Notes: generated from the sequence alone by a model not told the origin. A DNA stretch of 64,000 bases from Pseudalkalibacillus hwajinpoensis (GCF_039851965.1 NZ_CP156674.1:2356001-2420000); one strand, 5' to 3'; counted from the stretch's first letter, positions 44,886-54,277 are shown. Numbers and translations are program-made.

Positions 44886-44898
44886 TTTTTGTCGCTTC

Positions 44899-44940
44899 TT
44901 GACTTTCAGTAACGAAATCGGTAGAATCATTTTTGGGCTT
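44899..44940 (+). promoter_or_regulatory. pyrG promoter with G-run start site
   Basis: TTGACT (44899-44904), exactly 17 bases, then TAGAAT (44922-44927), with the transcript expected to begin at GGGCTT (44935). B. subtilis pyrG starts with GGGC, where low CTP makes polymerase stutter and add G residues. This start has the same arrangement. Confidence 0.7.
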
Positions 44941-44973
44941 CACCAATAAACTAATATAATTATAGATACGATA

Positions 44974-45030
44974 TAAAAACAAAAGTGCCCCCCATTTTTG
45001 GGACAGGTGCCACTTTTGTTTTTTTGTTTT
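44974..45030 (+). terminator. pyrG leader attenuator
   Basis: AACAAAAGTG pairs with CACTTTTGTT, ending in T7, about 40-90 nt after the predicted pyrG start. The 5' arm contains CCCCCC (44988-44993), which a poly-G 5' end could pair with to prevent terminator formation. It would also stop rpoE transcripts. The remaining 185 bases before pyrG show no further feature. Confidence 0.7.
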
Positions 45031-45215
45031 TATATAGTGATCAGTGTAACTCTTTACATGAGTCGCTGCGTAATCAGAATAAGTGAACCTTCCGTTAAGT
45101 TGATCTAATTGTAACAATCAGCATTGATTTTATTTAAAAATATAAAATCAGTCGTTTCAGATGAATCCTCTTCCTTTCTAGAAGGGCAGAATACAAACCA
45201 TGAGGGGGCAGAAAT

Positions 45216-46832
45216 ATGACCACAGGTAAACAGAAGAAGTATATTTTCGTAACAGGCGGCGTTGTTTCTTCGCTAGGTAAAGGAATAACAGCAGCATCAC
45301 TTGGACGTCTTTTAAAAAACCGAGGCGTGAGCGTAACGATTCAGAAGTTTGATCCATACATTAACGTCGATCCAGGGACAATGAGCCCGTATCAGCATGG
45401 AGAAGTATTTGTTACGGATGATGGTGCTGAGACTGACCTTGATCTTGGACACTATGAGCGCTTTATCGACATCAATCTGTCCAAGTACTCAAACGTAACC
45501 ACAGGTAAAGTTTACTCGGCTGTTCTTCGTAAAGAGCGCCGCGGTGACTATCTTGGTGGAACAGTTCAGGTTATTCCCCACATTACAAACGAAATTAAAG
45601 AGCGTATTTTCCGAGCTGGAAACGAAACGAATGCGGACGTTGTTATTACAGAAATCGGTGGAACGGTAGGAGACATCGAAAGTCTTCCATTCCTTGAGGC
45701 GATTCGTCAGATCAAAAGCGACATTGGTAAAGAAAACGTAATGTACATTCACTGTACGCTTCTTCCTTACTTGAGAGCAGCTGGTGAAATAAAAACGAAG
45801 CCGACTCAGCACAGTGTAAAAGAGCTTCGCAGTCTTGGTATTCAGCCAAATGTAATTGTAGTGCGAGCTGAACAGCCTGTTCCTCAAGAAATGAAAGACA
45901 AGATTGCCCTGTTCTGTGACATTGATGAGCACGCCGTTATCGAAGCACAGGATGAAGACACGCTTTACAAAGTACCTCTTGAACTTCAAGCTCAAAAGCT
46001 TGATGAAATCACATGCAGCCACCTGAAGTTAAACTGTCAGGAAGCTGACATGGATGAGTGGAAAGAGCTTGTGAATAAGGTTCAGAACCTTTCAGCTAAA
46101 ACTAAGATTGCTCTTGTTGGTAAGTATGTTGCTCTTCAAGATGCGTATATTTCAGTAGTTGAATCCTTAAAGCATGCAGGTTATGCATTTGATGCGGATA
46201 TCGACATTAAATGGGTGAACTCTGAGACAGTAACACATGAGAACGCACATGAACTTCTTTCTGACGTTGATGGAATCCTCGTTCCTGGGGGATTTGGAGA
46301 TCGCGGCATCGAAGGGAAAATCACAGCGATTCAATATGCGCGTGAAAACAAAGTTCCTTTCTTAGGAATCTGTCTTGGTATGCAGCTTGCTTCTGTTGAA
46401 TTTGCGCGTAACGTATTAAACCTTGAAGGCGCTCATTCAGCTGAAATTAAGCCAACGACGAAGTATCCGATCATTGATCTTCTTCCAGAGCAAAAAGATG
46501 TGGAAGACCTTGGTGGTACCCTTCGTCTAGGATTATACCCATGTAAGCTGATTGAAGGCACAAAAGCTTACACAGCTTATAATGATGAAGTGGTGTATGA
46601 GCGTCATCGTCACCGCTATGAGTTTAGCAATCAGTATCGTGTTCAAATGGAAGAAGCAGGATTCGTCTTCTCAGGAACAAGCCCTGATGGACGTCTTGTA
46701 GAAGTGATCGAAGTGCAGGACCACCCGTGGTTTGTTGCTTCTCAATTCCACCCGGAATTTACTTCTCGCCCAACACGTCCACAGCCGCTGTTTAAAGAAT
46801 TTATTGGCGCATCTATTGCTAACAATAGATAA
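45216..46832 (+). CDS. pyrG: CTP synthase
   Basis: PyrG aminates UTP to CTP with glutamine. The 538-residue enzyme has the synthetase domain (FVTGGVVSSLGKGITAASLG P-loop, HYERFIDINLSKYSN, ITEIGGTVGDIESLPFLEAI) and a class I glutaminase domain (GGFGDRGIEGK, FLGICLGMQLASVEFAR with the catalytic Cys, QFHPEFTSRP). Length is standard. Expression is likely set by the CTP-sensing leader upstream. Confidence 0.97.
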   Translation: MTTGKQKKYIFVTGGVVSSLGKGITAASLGRLLKNRGVSVTIQKFDPYINVDPGTMSPYQHGEVFVTDDGAETDLDLGHYERFIDINLSKYSNVTTGKVYSAVLRKERRGDYLGGTVQVIPHITNEIKERIFRAGNETNADVVITEIGGTVGDIESLPFLEAIRQIKSDIGKENVMYIHCTLLPYLRAAGEIKTKPTQHSVKELRSLGIQPNVIVVRAEQPVPQEMKDKIALFCDIDEHAVIEAQDEDTLYKVPLELQAQKLDEITCSHLKLNCQEADMDEWKELVNKVQNLSAKTKIALVGKYVALQDAYISVVESLKHAGYAFDADIDIKWVNSETVTHENAHELLSDVDGILVPGGFGDRGIEGKITAIQYARENKVPFLGICLGMQLASVEFARNVLNLEGAHSAEIKPTTKYPIIDLLPEQKDVEDLGGTLRLGLYPCKLIEGTKAYTAYNDEVVYERHRHRYEFSNQYRVQMEEAGFVFSGTSPDGRLVEVIEVQDHPWFVASQFHPEFTSRPTRPQPLFKEFIGASIANNR

Positions 46833-46846
46833 ACAGTAGCGAAGAA

Positions 46847-46879
46847 AAGCATCTCCTTCATGCGAAGGAGATGCTTTAT
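46847..46879 (+). terminator. Terminator of pyrG
   Basis: AAAGCATCTCCTTC pairs with GAAGGAGATGCTTT; T-rich tail. Confidence 0.85.
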
Positions 46880-46979
46880 TTTATTTTAGGAAAATATTTA
46901 TTTTTGTATTTGATTAAAGTATCACAAAACTAGGACTTATTCCATAATGGACCTGGCGATCAGCTTTTCGAACTAGTCA

Positions 46980-47510
46980 TTAAAAATCAAAGTCATGTTC
47001 TTCCAATATTTCCCTCGTTGTTAAGTGAAGGGCATGGTAAACGTATAGAGAAGTTAGTAAAGAGGGATACCCGATCCGTTCGCCGTCATCATTCGGAACA
47101 AGTCCTGCTGTTAAGCCTGTGTTGATATAGAAGTTCACGCTTTGTTCAAGAAGCGGATCAGCATCCTTACGAGTAGCGGAAATACCAACGACCGTAGCTC
47201 CCATTTCTTTATACTGATTCGCTCGATCGGCTGTTGTCTGATCATCATTAAATCGCGTGAATAAGATAACACAATCCTTATCAGTCAAAACCGATGGATC
47301 ATGTAAAATAGCACTCGAAGGTAGCTTCTCAGTACCATAAACTGCTTCAAGAGCCGCTCCCTGAAGTTCATGCTCTCCATAGAAATAAACGGTCCCACCT
47401 CCAGTTATCGTTTGAGCAAACAGTCTCGAAATATCTTCAATGACCATCTCATGATTGTCTTGAATCCCTTTAAACTTACCCATCAACTGAGTAGTAAATA
47501 TTTTAAGCAT
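46980..47510 (-). CDS. ywjG: DUF2529 family protein (YwjG)
   Basis: The 176-residue protein reads MLKIFTTQLMGKFKGIQDNH, then GTVYFYGEHELQGAALEAVY and a SIS-like stretch VVGISATRKDADPLLEQSVN. It matches YwjG, a conserved Bacillus protein with a phosphosugar-isomerase-like fold and no known function. It is divergent from spo0F, as in B. subtilis. Confidence 0.87.
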   Translation of the reverse strand: MLKIFTTQLMGKFKGIQDNHEMVIEDISRLFAQTITGGGTVYFYGEHELQGAALEAVYGTEKLPSSAILHDPSVLTDKDCVILFTRFNDDQTTADRANQYKEMGATVVGISATRKDADPLLEQSVNFYINTGLTAGLVPNDDGERIGYPSLLTSLYVYHALHLTTREILEEHDFDF

Positions 47511-47604
47511 AAGACACTGCCTTTCTTTAGATAATGAAATAATTCTGAAATAGTTTTCGAATTGGTACGTTCGCGGTACTTATTATAACGCGTACAAGTA
47601 TTCC

Positions 47605-47632
47605 TTGCGAATTACAGCCTGAAAGGTATAAT
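47605..47632 (+). promoter_or_regulatory. Sigma-A-type promoter of spo0F
   Basis: TTGCGA, a 16-base spacer and TATAAT, about 70 bases before the spo0F start. I did not find a convincing sigma-H site or a nearby perfect 0A box. Confidence 0.5.
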
Positions 47633-47700
47633 CAGGAAGGGATTCACTAATTTAAAGCGAACTAATCTTATAAGACTAACCAAAAAGTAGGTGCTCACAG

Positions 47701-48069
47701 ATGGACAAGAAAATTCTAATAGTAGATGATCAATACGGAATACGTATCCTTCTTAATGAAATCTTTCAAAAAGATGGCTATCAGACCTACCAGGCTGCAA
47801 ATGGTGTTCAAGCCTTATCGATTGTTAAAAGTGAGGATCCTGACTTAGTTATCCTCGACATGAAGATTCCGGGCATGGACGGGCTTGAGATCCTAAAGCG
47901 CATTAAGAAGATGGAAGCCCGAGCACTCGTTATAATCATGACGGCTTATGGAGAATTGGATATGATCCATGAAGCGATGGATCTTGGCGCGATTACCCAT
48001 TTTGCAAAGCCGTTTGATATTGACGAGATTAAAGCGGCTGTCAAAAAAGAACTTGCTGAACATTCTTAA
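47701..48069 (+). CDS. spo0F: Sporulation phosphotransfer regulator Spo0F
   Basis: Spo0F takes phosphate from sensor kinases and passes it to Spo0B in the sporulation phosphorelay. The 122-residue stand-alone receiver domain has the acidic pocket VDDQYGIRILLNE (Asp9, Asp10), phosphoacceptor Asp53 in VILDMKIPGMDG, Thr in IIMTAYGELDM and Lys in HFAKPFDIDE. There is no output domain. Order before fbaA is conserved. Confidence 0.96.
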   Translation: MDKKILIVDDQYGIRILLNEIFQKDGYQTYQAANGVQALSIVKSEDPDLVILDMKIPGMDGLEILKRIKKMEARALVIIMTAYGELDMIHEAMDLGAITHFAKPFDIDEIKAAVKKELAEHS

Positions 48070-48138
48070 GCTTGGATAGCGCTTACATAAACAAATCCCG
48101 TTAAATCAGGCTTTTTCCCTTCTTTTATAAAAGTGATA

Positions 48139-48147
48139 TGCTATAAT
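48139..48147 (+). promoter_or_regulatory. Extended -10 promoter of fbaA
   Basis: TG-C-TATAAT at 48139-48147, giving a leader of about 210 nt. A two-mismatch cre-like site (GGATAGCGCTTACA, about 48073-48086) lies upstream. No known riboswitch was recognised in the leader. Confidence 0.5.
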
Positions 48148-48365
48148 AGAACCGTGTTTTTGGATAGTTTGTAGAAGAGATTAATTGGATTCAGATTAAC
48201 CTCAAATTCTTAAAGCGGGACATACATAAAATAACGTTGTTTGTGCCATCTTGAAGAAGAAAGTTTTTTCTGGATGTATCTGCATGCTCCATTGACAGGT
48301 ATTTGTTATTAAGATGTTCCAGGTAACAATCTGGAGATTTTAAATTATATTGAGGAGGATTTATT

Positions 48366-49229
48366 ATGCCTTTAGTTTCTATGAAAGAAATGCTCGACAA
48401 AGGTAAAGCAGAAGGCTACGCAGTTGGCCAATTTAACCTTAACAACCTTGAGTTCACTCAAGCGATCCTGCAAGCTGCACAAGAAGAGAAGTCACCAGTT
48501 ATTCTTGGTGTTTCTGAAGGTGCTGCTCGTTACATGGGCGGATTCAAAACAGTTGTGAAATTGGTTGAAGCTCTTATGGAAGAGTACAAGGTTACAGTTC
48601 CAGTTGCGATTCACCTTGACCATGGTTCTAGCTTCGAGAAGTGTATGCAAGCGATCAACGCTGGCTTTACTTCTGTTATGATTGATGGTTCTCACTTCCC
48701 TCTAGACGAAAACATCGCTCTTACTTCTAAAGTTGTTGAAGCTGCACATGCAGTTGGTGTTTCTGTTGAAGCTGAGCTTGGACGCATTGGCGGACAAGAA
48801 GATGACTTAATCGTTGACGATGCTGAAGCTGCTTACGCAATTCCAGAAGAATGCGAGCGCCTAATTAACGAAACTGGTGTAGATTGCTTCGCACCTGCAC
48901 TTGGTTCTGTACACGGCCCTTACAAAGGTGAACCTAACCTTGGCTTCGACCGTATGGAAACAATCAGTAAAATGACTGGTGTTCCTCTCGTACTTCACGG
49001 TGGTACTGGTATTCCAACAAACGACGTGAAAAAAGCAATCACTTTTGGACATGCTAAAATCAACGTGAACACTGAGAGTCAACTTTCTTCTGCTAGAGCA
49101 GTTCGTTCTGTTCTTGAAGAGAAACCAGACCTTTACGATCCACGTAAATATATGGGACCAGCACGCGACGCGATTAAAGAAACAGTTATCGGTAAAATGC
49201 GTGAGTTCGGTTCTTCAAACAAAGCATAA
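48366..49229 (+). CDS. fbaA: Fructose-1,6-bisphosphate aldolase, class II
   Basis: FbaA cleaves fructose-1,6-bisphosphate in glycolysis. The 287-residue enzyme has zinc-site motifs VAIHLDHGSSFEKC, EAELGRIGGQEDD, GSVHGPYKGEP and LVLHGGTGIP, and INVNTESQL binding phosphate. ATG 48366 follows GAGGAGG. Third-position codon choice suggests high expression. Confidence 0.96.
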   Translation: MPLVSMKEMLDKGKAEGYAVGQFNLNNLEFTQAILQAAQEEKSPVILGVSEGAARYMGGFKTVVKLVEALMEEYKVTVPVAIHLDHGSSFEKCMQAINAGFTSVMIDGSHFPLDENIALTSKVVEAAHAVGVSVEAELGRIGGQEDDLIVDDAEAAYAIPEECERLINETGVDCFAPALGSVHGPYKGEPNLGFDRMETISKMTGVPLVLHGGTGIPTNDVKKAITFGHAKINVNTESQLSSARAVRSVLEEKPDLYDPRKYMGPARDAIKETVIGKMREFGSSNKA

Positions 49230-49250
49230 ACTTCTTAAATCGGATTATCA

Positions 49251-49280
49251 AAACCGCTCGATCCCGAGCGGTTTCTGATT
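49251..49280 (+). terminator. Terminator of fbaA
   Basis: AAACCGCTCG pairs with CGAGCGGTTT; T-rich tail. Confidence 0.8.
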
Positions 49281-49379
49281 TCCGTTTTTATTTCCCCCTA
49301 CCAACTACATTTAGACTATTTTTCATTTAATTTAAAATCAAATCAGCTCACGCAAAACAAAATATGTTAAAATTTTTCT

Positions 49380-49393
49380 CGTAAACGCTTTCT
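49380..49393 (+). promoter_or_regulatory. Candidate cre site before tal
   Basis: CGTAAACGCTTTCT contains the perfect inverted core GTAAACGCTTTC; only the two outermost consensus positions differ. It lies 23 bases before the tal start. Confidence 0.45.
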
Positions 49394-49415
49394 AAATTAA
49401 AGGAGGACGAACACA

Positions 49416-50069
49416 ATGAAAATTTTCATAGATTCTGCCAATCTGAATGATATTAAAGAAGCTCACGATATGGGTGTTGTTGCTGGAGTTACGACAAATC
49501 CATCGCTTGTGATGAAGGAAAAAGTAAACTTCCATGATCGTCTAAGAGAAATTACAAGCCTCGTATCTGGATCTGTCAGTGCTGAAGTCGTATCGATGAC
49601 GGCTGAGGAAATGATTGAAGAAGGCAAACAGCTTGCTGAAATCGCTCCGAACATTACAGTGAAGGTGCCAATGAATCGTGAAGGGATGAAGGCAGTTAAA
49701 GCATTCTCTGAAGCGGGCATTAAAACAAACGTAACGCTTGTGTTCTCTGCGAATCAAGCATTGCTTGCCGCTCGTGCTGGTGCTTCTTACGTTTCACCAT
49801 TCCTTGGACGTCTTGATGATATTGGTCAAAATGGCCTAGATCTTATCTCTGAAATCTCTGAGCTATTCGCAGTACATGGGATTGAGACTGAAATCATTGC
49901 TGCATCGATTCGTCATCCAATGCATGTAACGGAAGCTGCTCTTCGTGGCGCTGATATCGGTACAATGCCGTTAAAAGTTGTTCTACAAATGCTAGAACAT
50001 CCGCTGACTGATAAAGGAATTGATCAGTTTCTCTCCGATTGGGAAGAAGCAAAAAAAGAGATGGAATAA
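49416..50069 (+). CDS. tal: Transaldolase (fructose-6-phosphate aldolase type)
   Basis: The 217-residue small transaldolase (YwjH) belongs to the FSA/TalC subfamily. It has FIDSANLNDIKEAHDMGVVA, GVTTNPSLV, Schiff-base Lys83 in ITVKVPMNREG, and TNVTLVFSANQALLAARAGA. It shuttles dihydroxyacetone units in the pentose phosphate pathway. AAAGGAGGA precedes ATG 49416. It is functionally linked to fbaA upstream. Confidence 0.94.
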   Translation: MKIFIDSANLNDIKEAHDMGVVAGVTTNPSLVMKEKVNFHDRLREITSLVSGSVSAEVVSMTAEEMIEEGKQLAEIAPNITVKVPMNREGMKAVKAFSEAGIKTNVTLVFSANQALLAARAGASYVSPFLGRLDDIGQNGLDLISEISELFAVHGIETEIIAASIRHPMHVTEAALRGADIGTMPLKVVLQMLEHPLTDKGIDQFLSDWEEAKKEME

Positions 50070-50178
50070 CAAGAACAAATTGGCATGAACTTCCTGTTTT
50101 TGCCCATACTATTCTTAAGAAGTATCAAATTTCGACATCGCCATAGAAATAAGATACGGACGAAGAAGGGAGACCATT

Positions 50179-51468
50179 ATGGAAAAGTTAATGATCGCTG
50201 GAGGTCACCGCCTGAGTGGAACCGTTCAAGTGAGTGGTGCCAAGAATAGCGCGGTTGCATTAATCCCGGCGGCTATTTTAGCAGACTCCACCGTCACGAT
50301 TGATCATTTACCGAACATTTCTGATGTGGGAATTCTCCGGGATCTTCTTGAAGAAATCGGAGGCCAGGCTGAACTGAACGGAAATACATTAACTGTGAAT
50401 CCACAGGACATGATTGCGATGCCACTACCGAATGGAAAAGTGAAAAGGCTTCGTGCCTCTTATTACTTAATGGGGGCGATGCTCGGTCGTTTTAAGAAAG
50501 CAGTTATCGGCCTACCGGGCGGATGTAATCTTGGCCCACGCCCGATTGACCAGCATATTAAAGGCTTTGAGGCGCTCGGTGCAAAAGTAACCAATGAGCA
50601 GGGTGCCATTTATCTCCGTGCTGATGAGTTAAAAGGTGCGCGCATATACCTTGACGTTGTGAGTGTTGGGGCAACTATAAACATTATGCTTGCAGCAGTA
50701 CGTGCAAAAGGGCGGACAGTTATTGAAAATGCAGCAAAAGAGCCCGAGATTATTGACGTTGCTACGCTCCTTTCAAGCATGGGTGCGAAAATAAAAGGAG
50801 CTGGAACAGACGTTATTCGAATTGATGGTGTGGACGAGCTCAGCGGCTGCTATCATTCGATCATTCCCGACCGGATCGAGGCGGGTACATATATGATCAT
50901 GGCAGCTGCGATGGGTGACGAAGTTGTGATTGATAATGTCATATCCCAGCACCTTGAATCACTTATAGCAAAGCTTCGTGAAATGGGTGTGAAAGTGGAG
51001 ACAAATGAAGATCAAGTGTACATTCGCTCACCGCGTGAAGGATGGACAGGCGTAGATTTAAAAACTCTTGTATACCCGGGCTTCCCGACCGATTTACAAC
51101 AGCCTTTTACTTCGCTCCTAACCAATGCAGATGGCAGTAGCATCGTAACAGATACGATCTATGGTGCAAGATTTAAGCATATTGACGAGCTTCGTAGAAT
51201 GGGTGCAAATGTGAAGGTGGAAGGCCGTTCTGCCATTATTAATGGGGCAGTAAAACTCCAGGGTGCCAAAGTTCGTGCCTCAGATCTACGGGCAGGAGCA
51301 GCACTAGTTGTTGCTGGACTGATGGCTGAAGGGATTACAGAAGTATCTGGACTTGAGCACATTGATCGCGGCTATGAGCGACTTGTCGAAAAACTAAGCA
51401 ATCTCGGTGCGAGAGTTTGGCGTGAGAAGTTGGATCAGGAAGAGTTGAAAGAAGTAGAAAGTTCTTAA
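50179..51468 (+). CDS. murA2: UDP-N-acetylglucosamine 1-carboxyvinyltransferase (MurA2/MurZ)
   Basis: MurA transfers enolpyruvate from PEP to UDP-GlcNAc, the first committed step of peptidoglycan synthesis. The 429-residue EPSP-synthase-fold protein has SGAKNSAVALIPAAILADST (Lys22, Asn23), active-site Cys116 in GLPGGCNLGPRPIDQHIKGF, and YPGFPTDLQQPFTSLLTNAD. Position between tal and glpX identifies the second paralogue (MurZ/MurAB). The Cys predicts fosfomycin sensitivity. Confidence 0.94.
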   Translation: MEKLMIAGGHRLSGTVQVSGAKNSAVALIPAAILADSTVTIDHLPNISDVGILRDLLEEIGGQAELNGNTLTVNPQDMIAMPLPNGKVKRLRASYYLMGAMLGRFKKAVIGLPGGCNLGPRPIDQHIKGFEALGAKVTNEQGAIYLRADELKGARIYLDVVSVGATINIMLAAVRAKGRTVIENAAKEPEIIDVATLLSSMGAKIKGAGTDVIRIDGVDELSGCYHSIIPDRIEAGTYMIMAAAMGDEVVIDNVISQHLESLIAKLREMGVKVETNEDQVYIRSPREGWTGVDLKTLVYPGFPTDLQQPFTSLLTNADGSSIVTDTIYGARFKHIDELRRMGANVKVEGRSAIINGAVKLQGAKVRASDLRAGAALVVAGLMAEGITEVSGLEHIDRGYERLVEKLSNLGARVWREKLDQEELKEVESS

Positions 51469-51515
51469 TATAACAGACATTAGGCGGTGTAAACCGCCCT
51501 TCTGTCATCTTTTCG

Positions 51516-51529
51516 TGTAAGCGTTTAAA
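51516..51529 (+). promoter_or_regulatory. Candidate cre site before glpX
   Basis: TGTAAGCGTTTAAA matches the cre consensus with one mismatch and lies 33 bases before the glpX start. Confidence 0.4.
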
Positions 51530-51561
51530 TAAAGAGATTGTGCGAATTGGGGGAGAGCATT

Positions 51562-52530
51562 ATGGAAAGAAGTTTATCGATGGAACTGGTCAGGGTTACA
51601 GAAGCTGCCGCACTTGCTTCAGCCCGTTGGATGGGGAGAGGTAAGAAAGAAGAAGCAGACGACGCTGCGACAACAGCTATGAGAGACGTGTTTGATACAG
51701 TGCCAATGAAAGGAACAGTCGTTATTGGGGAAGGCGAAATGGACGAAGCGCCAATGCTTTATATCGGCGAGAAGCTAGGCACAGGTTATGGTCCTCGCGT
51801 AGATGTGGCTGTAGACCCTCTTGAAGGAACGAACATTGTTGCTGCCGGAACATGGAATGCCCTCGCTGTACTAGCAGTGGCTGATCACGGTAACCTGTTG
51901 CATGCTCCAGATATGTACATGGATAAAATCGCAGTTGGACCAGAAGCAGTTGGCAAAATCGATATTAACGCTTCCGTGCTCGATAACCTGAAAGCAGTTG
52001 CAAAAGCAAAAGGAAAAGACATTGAAGACTGTGTGGCGGTCATATTAGACCGTAAGCGCCACGAAAAGATTATAGAAGAAGTTCGCTTTGCAGGAGCTAG
52101 AATCAAATTGATCTCAGACGGTGACGTTGCTGCTGCTATTAACACAGCGTTCGAAGACACCGGTGTTGATATTTTATTTGGATCCGGTGGCGCCCCTGAG
52201 GGTGTCCTTGCTGCTGTAGCTTTAAAATGCCTCGGCGGTGAAATTCAAGGAAAGTTACTTCCACAGAATGATGAAGAGTTGCACAGATGTAAGGAAATGG
52301 GCATTGATGACATTTCGCGAGTGCTTTATATGGAGGATCTCGTTAAAGGCGACGATGCTATTTTTGCCGCTACGGGCGTAACAGATGGCGAATTATTAAA
52401 GGGTGTAAGATTCAAGGGAACAGCAGGAACAACACAATCTGTTGTTATGCGTGCAAAGTCAGGAACAGTTCGTTTTATTGACGGAAAGCATAGTTTGAAA
52501 AAGAAACCAGACCTCGTCATTAGACCTTAA
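51562..52530 (+). CDS. glpX: Fructose-1,6-bisphosphatase, class II (GlpX)
   Basis: GlpX removes the 1-phosphate of fructose-1,6-bisphosphate in gluconeogenesis. The 322-residue protein has RVTEAAALASARWMGRGKKE, VIGEGEMDEAPMLYIGEKLG, VDPLEGTNIVAAG (metal ligands) and GSGGAPEGVLAAVALKCLGG. ATG 51562 follows GGGGGAG; the extension to 51538 is rejected. A candidate cre site upstream would repress it on glucose. Confidence 0.93.
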   Translation: MERSLSMELVRVTEAAALASARWMGRGKKEEADDAATTAMRDVFDTVPMKGTVVIGEGEMDEAPMLYIGEKLGTGYGPRVDVAVDPLEGTNIVAAGTWNALAVLAVADHGNLLHAPDMYMDKIAVGPEAVGKIDINASVLDNLKAVAKAKGKDIEDCVAVILDRKRHEKIIEEVRFAGARIKLISDGDVAAAINTAFEDTGVDILFGSGGAPEGVLAAVALKCLGGEIQGKLLPQNDEELHRCKEMGIDDISRVLYMEDLVKGDDAIFAATGVTDGELLKGVRFKGTAGTTQSVVMRAKSGTVRFIDGKHSLKKKPDLVIRP

Positions 52531-52979
52531 ATCAACGCTAAGTGAACACGGATCTCTCTTTTCAAGTTGAATATTCGTAGAGAATCTGGTAAAACTATAA
52601 GGTGCTGTATTATTTCAGCTAAACTTAACAAAGAAATCAAAGTTGTTAATAAATATATTGAAAGTATGATTTTTGGCTCATTCGCCCTGCGTTTCGTCTT
52701 CACAGTGCGGAAATGGGCTGGAAATCAACAAGGCACATGAACAAACCTAGGAATTCAGAGTAACGATTGCTAAGCAACACCTTCGTTGTGCACTTCCTCT
52801 ACTCTCACTTAAGAGATGCCTGAATGGATCACATACTAGCCTCTCACAGGATCTCAACAACTCTTTCTCTCTTTCTTACTATTCACAAGTAAAATTGGTT
52901 AAATTCACCTTTTTGCTCTTGTTTTCTTATGTATTCACCGGGGTAAAACCTATTATTATATAAAAAGTGTGGTGTCAAC
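52531..52979 (+). promoter_or_regulatory. Long C-rich, G-poor leader of rho
   Basis: This 449-base gap has no ORF. The segment from about 52775 to 52925 is rich in C and U and poor in G, with many UC/CU dinucleotides (TTTCTCTCTTTCTTACTATTC, CTTCCTCTACTCTCAC). These are properties of Rho utilisation sites. Rho autoregulates by attenuation in its leader in several bacteria, including reports for B. subtilis. Confidence 0.5.
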
Positions 52980-54245
52980 ATGGCAGTAAATTTATCAGAA
53001 TTAGAACAAATGACATTAAAAGAACTGTATGAGCAGGCAAGGCTTTATAAAGTCTCTTATTATAGCAAGTTGAACAAGAGAGAGCTTGTTTTTGCCATCT
53101 TAAAAGCTCAAGCAGAACAGAGCGGTCTTCTTTTCATGGAAGGAATACTCGAAATCATTTCATCAGAAGGATTTGGCTTTCTAAGGCCAATCAATTACTC
53201 ATCAAGTGCAGAGGATATTTACATTTCTGCATCTCAGATTCGCAGGTTTGATTTACGTAACGGAGACCGCGTTTCAGGAAAAGTACGTCCACCAAAAGAG
53301 AATGAGCGCTATTATGGACTCTTACACGTTGCTGCCGTAAACGGAGAAGACCCTGATTCCTCGAAGGAACGCGTCCATTTCCCTGCGCTTACACCGCTCT
53401 ATCCTGAGAGACGAATGAATTTTGAAAACAAATCGGGAAGTCTTTCAACACGTATTATTGATATGATTGCACCGGTTGGCTTTGGACAACGTGGATTAAT
53501 TGTCGCTCCTCCAAAAGCTGGTAAAACAATGTTGCTAAAAGAAATTGCGAACAGTATAACAACGAATCATCCTGAAACAGAGCTCATTGTTCTTCTCATT
53601 GATGAGCGTCCTGAGGAAGTGACGGATATTGAACGTTCTGTAGATGGCGATGTTGTGCATTCAACGTTTGATGAAACGCCAGATAACCACATCAAAGTAG
53701 CTGAGCTTGTCCTTGAACGTGCAATGCGCCTTGTTGAGCATAAGAAAGACGTTGTCATTCTTCTGGATAGTATTACACGTCTCGCAAGAGCCTATAACCT
53801 TGTTATCCCGCCAAGTGGACGTACGCTTTCAGGTGGTATTGACCCGGCAGCCTTCCATCGTCCTAAACGATTCTTTGGTGCTGCTCGTAACATTGAAGAA
53901 GGCGGAAGTTTAACGATTCTTGCTACGGCGCTAGTCGAAACAGGTTCACGTATGGATGATGTTATTTATGAAGAATTTAAAGGAACAGGCAACATGGAGC
54001 TCCATCTTGATCGCCGTCTTGCTGAACGTCGCGTCTTTCCAGCAATTGACATTCGTCGTTCTGGTACTCGTAAAGAGGAATTACTTCTTCCAAAAGAACA
54101 GCTTGAAATGCTCTGGACGATTCGTAAGAGCATGGATGATTCGTATGAATTTGTTGACAATTTCTTGAAACGACTTAAGAAAACGAAGGCAAATAGTGAG
54201 TTTTTCGATCTGTTTGAGAAGGAAAAAAGCGGTTCTTCCCGCTAA
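52980..54245 (+). CDS. rho: Transcription termination factor Rho
   Basis: The 421-residue hexameric RNA helicase ends transcription at untranslated RNA. It has the N-terminal Rho domain (LSELEQMTLKELYEQARLYK), cold-shock-like RNA domain (GILEIISSEGFGFLRP), P-loop GLIVAPPKAGKTMLLKEI, Walker B VVILLDSITRLARAYN, and Q-loop/R-loop regions (IPPSGRTLSGGIDPAAFHRP). ATG 52980 has no strong ribosome binding site, which is compatible with autoregulation. Confidence 0.97.
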   Translation: MAVNLSELEQMTLKELYEQARLYKVSYYSKLNKRELVFAILKAQAEQSGLLFMEGILEIISSEGFGFLRPINYSSSAEDIYISASQIRRFDLRNGDRVSGKVRPPKENERYYGLLHVAAVNGEDPDSSKERVHFPALTPLYPERRMNFENKSGSLSTRIIDMIAPVGFGQRGLIVAPPKAGKTMLLKEIANSITTNHPETELIVLLIDERPEEVTDIERSVDGDVVHSTFDETPDNHIKVAELVLERAMRLVEHKKDVVILLDSITRLARAYNLVIPPSGRTLSGGIDPAAFHRPKRFFGAARNIEEGGSLTILATALVETGSRMDDVIYEEFKGTGNMELHLDRRLAERRVFPAIDIRRSGTRKEELLLPKEQLEMLWTIRKSMDDSYEFVDNFLKRLKKTKANSEFFDLFEKEKSGSSR

Positions 54246-54277
54246 TCATTTAACTGAATAAGTCTGTTCATGGCCAA

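Noticed and set aside
44689..45117. Minus-strand 142-residue ORF across the rpoE end
   Set aside because: Its His/Arg-rich composition is simply the antisense of the Asp-rich delta tail.
50131..50137. Perfect 0A-box-like TTCGACA upstream of murA2
   Set aside because: A seven-base match is expected several times by chance in 64 kb, and Spo0A control of murA2 has no other support here.
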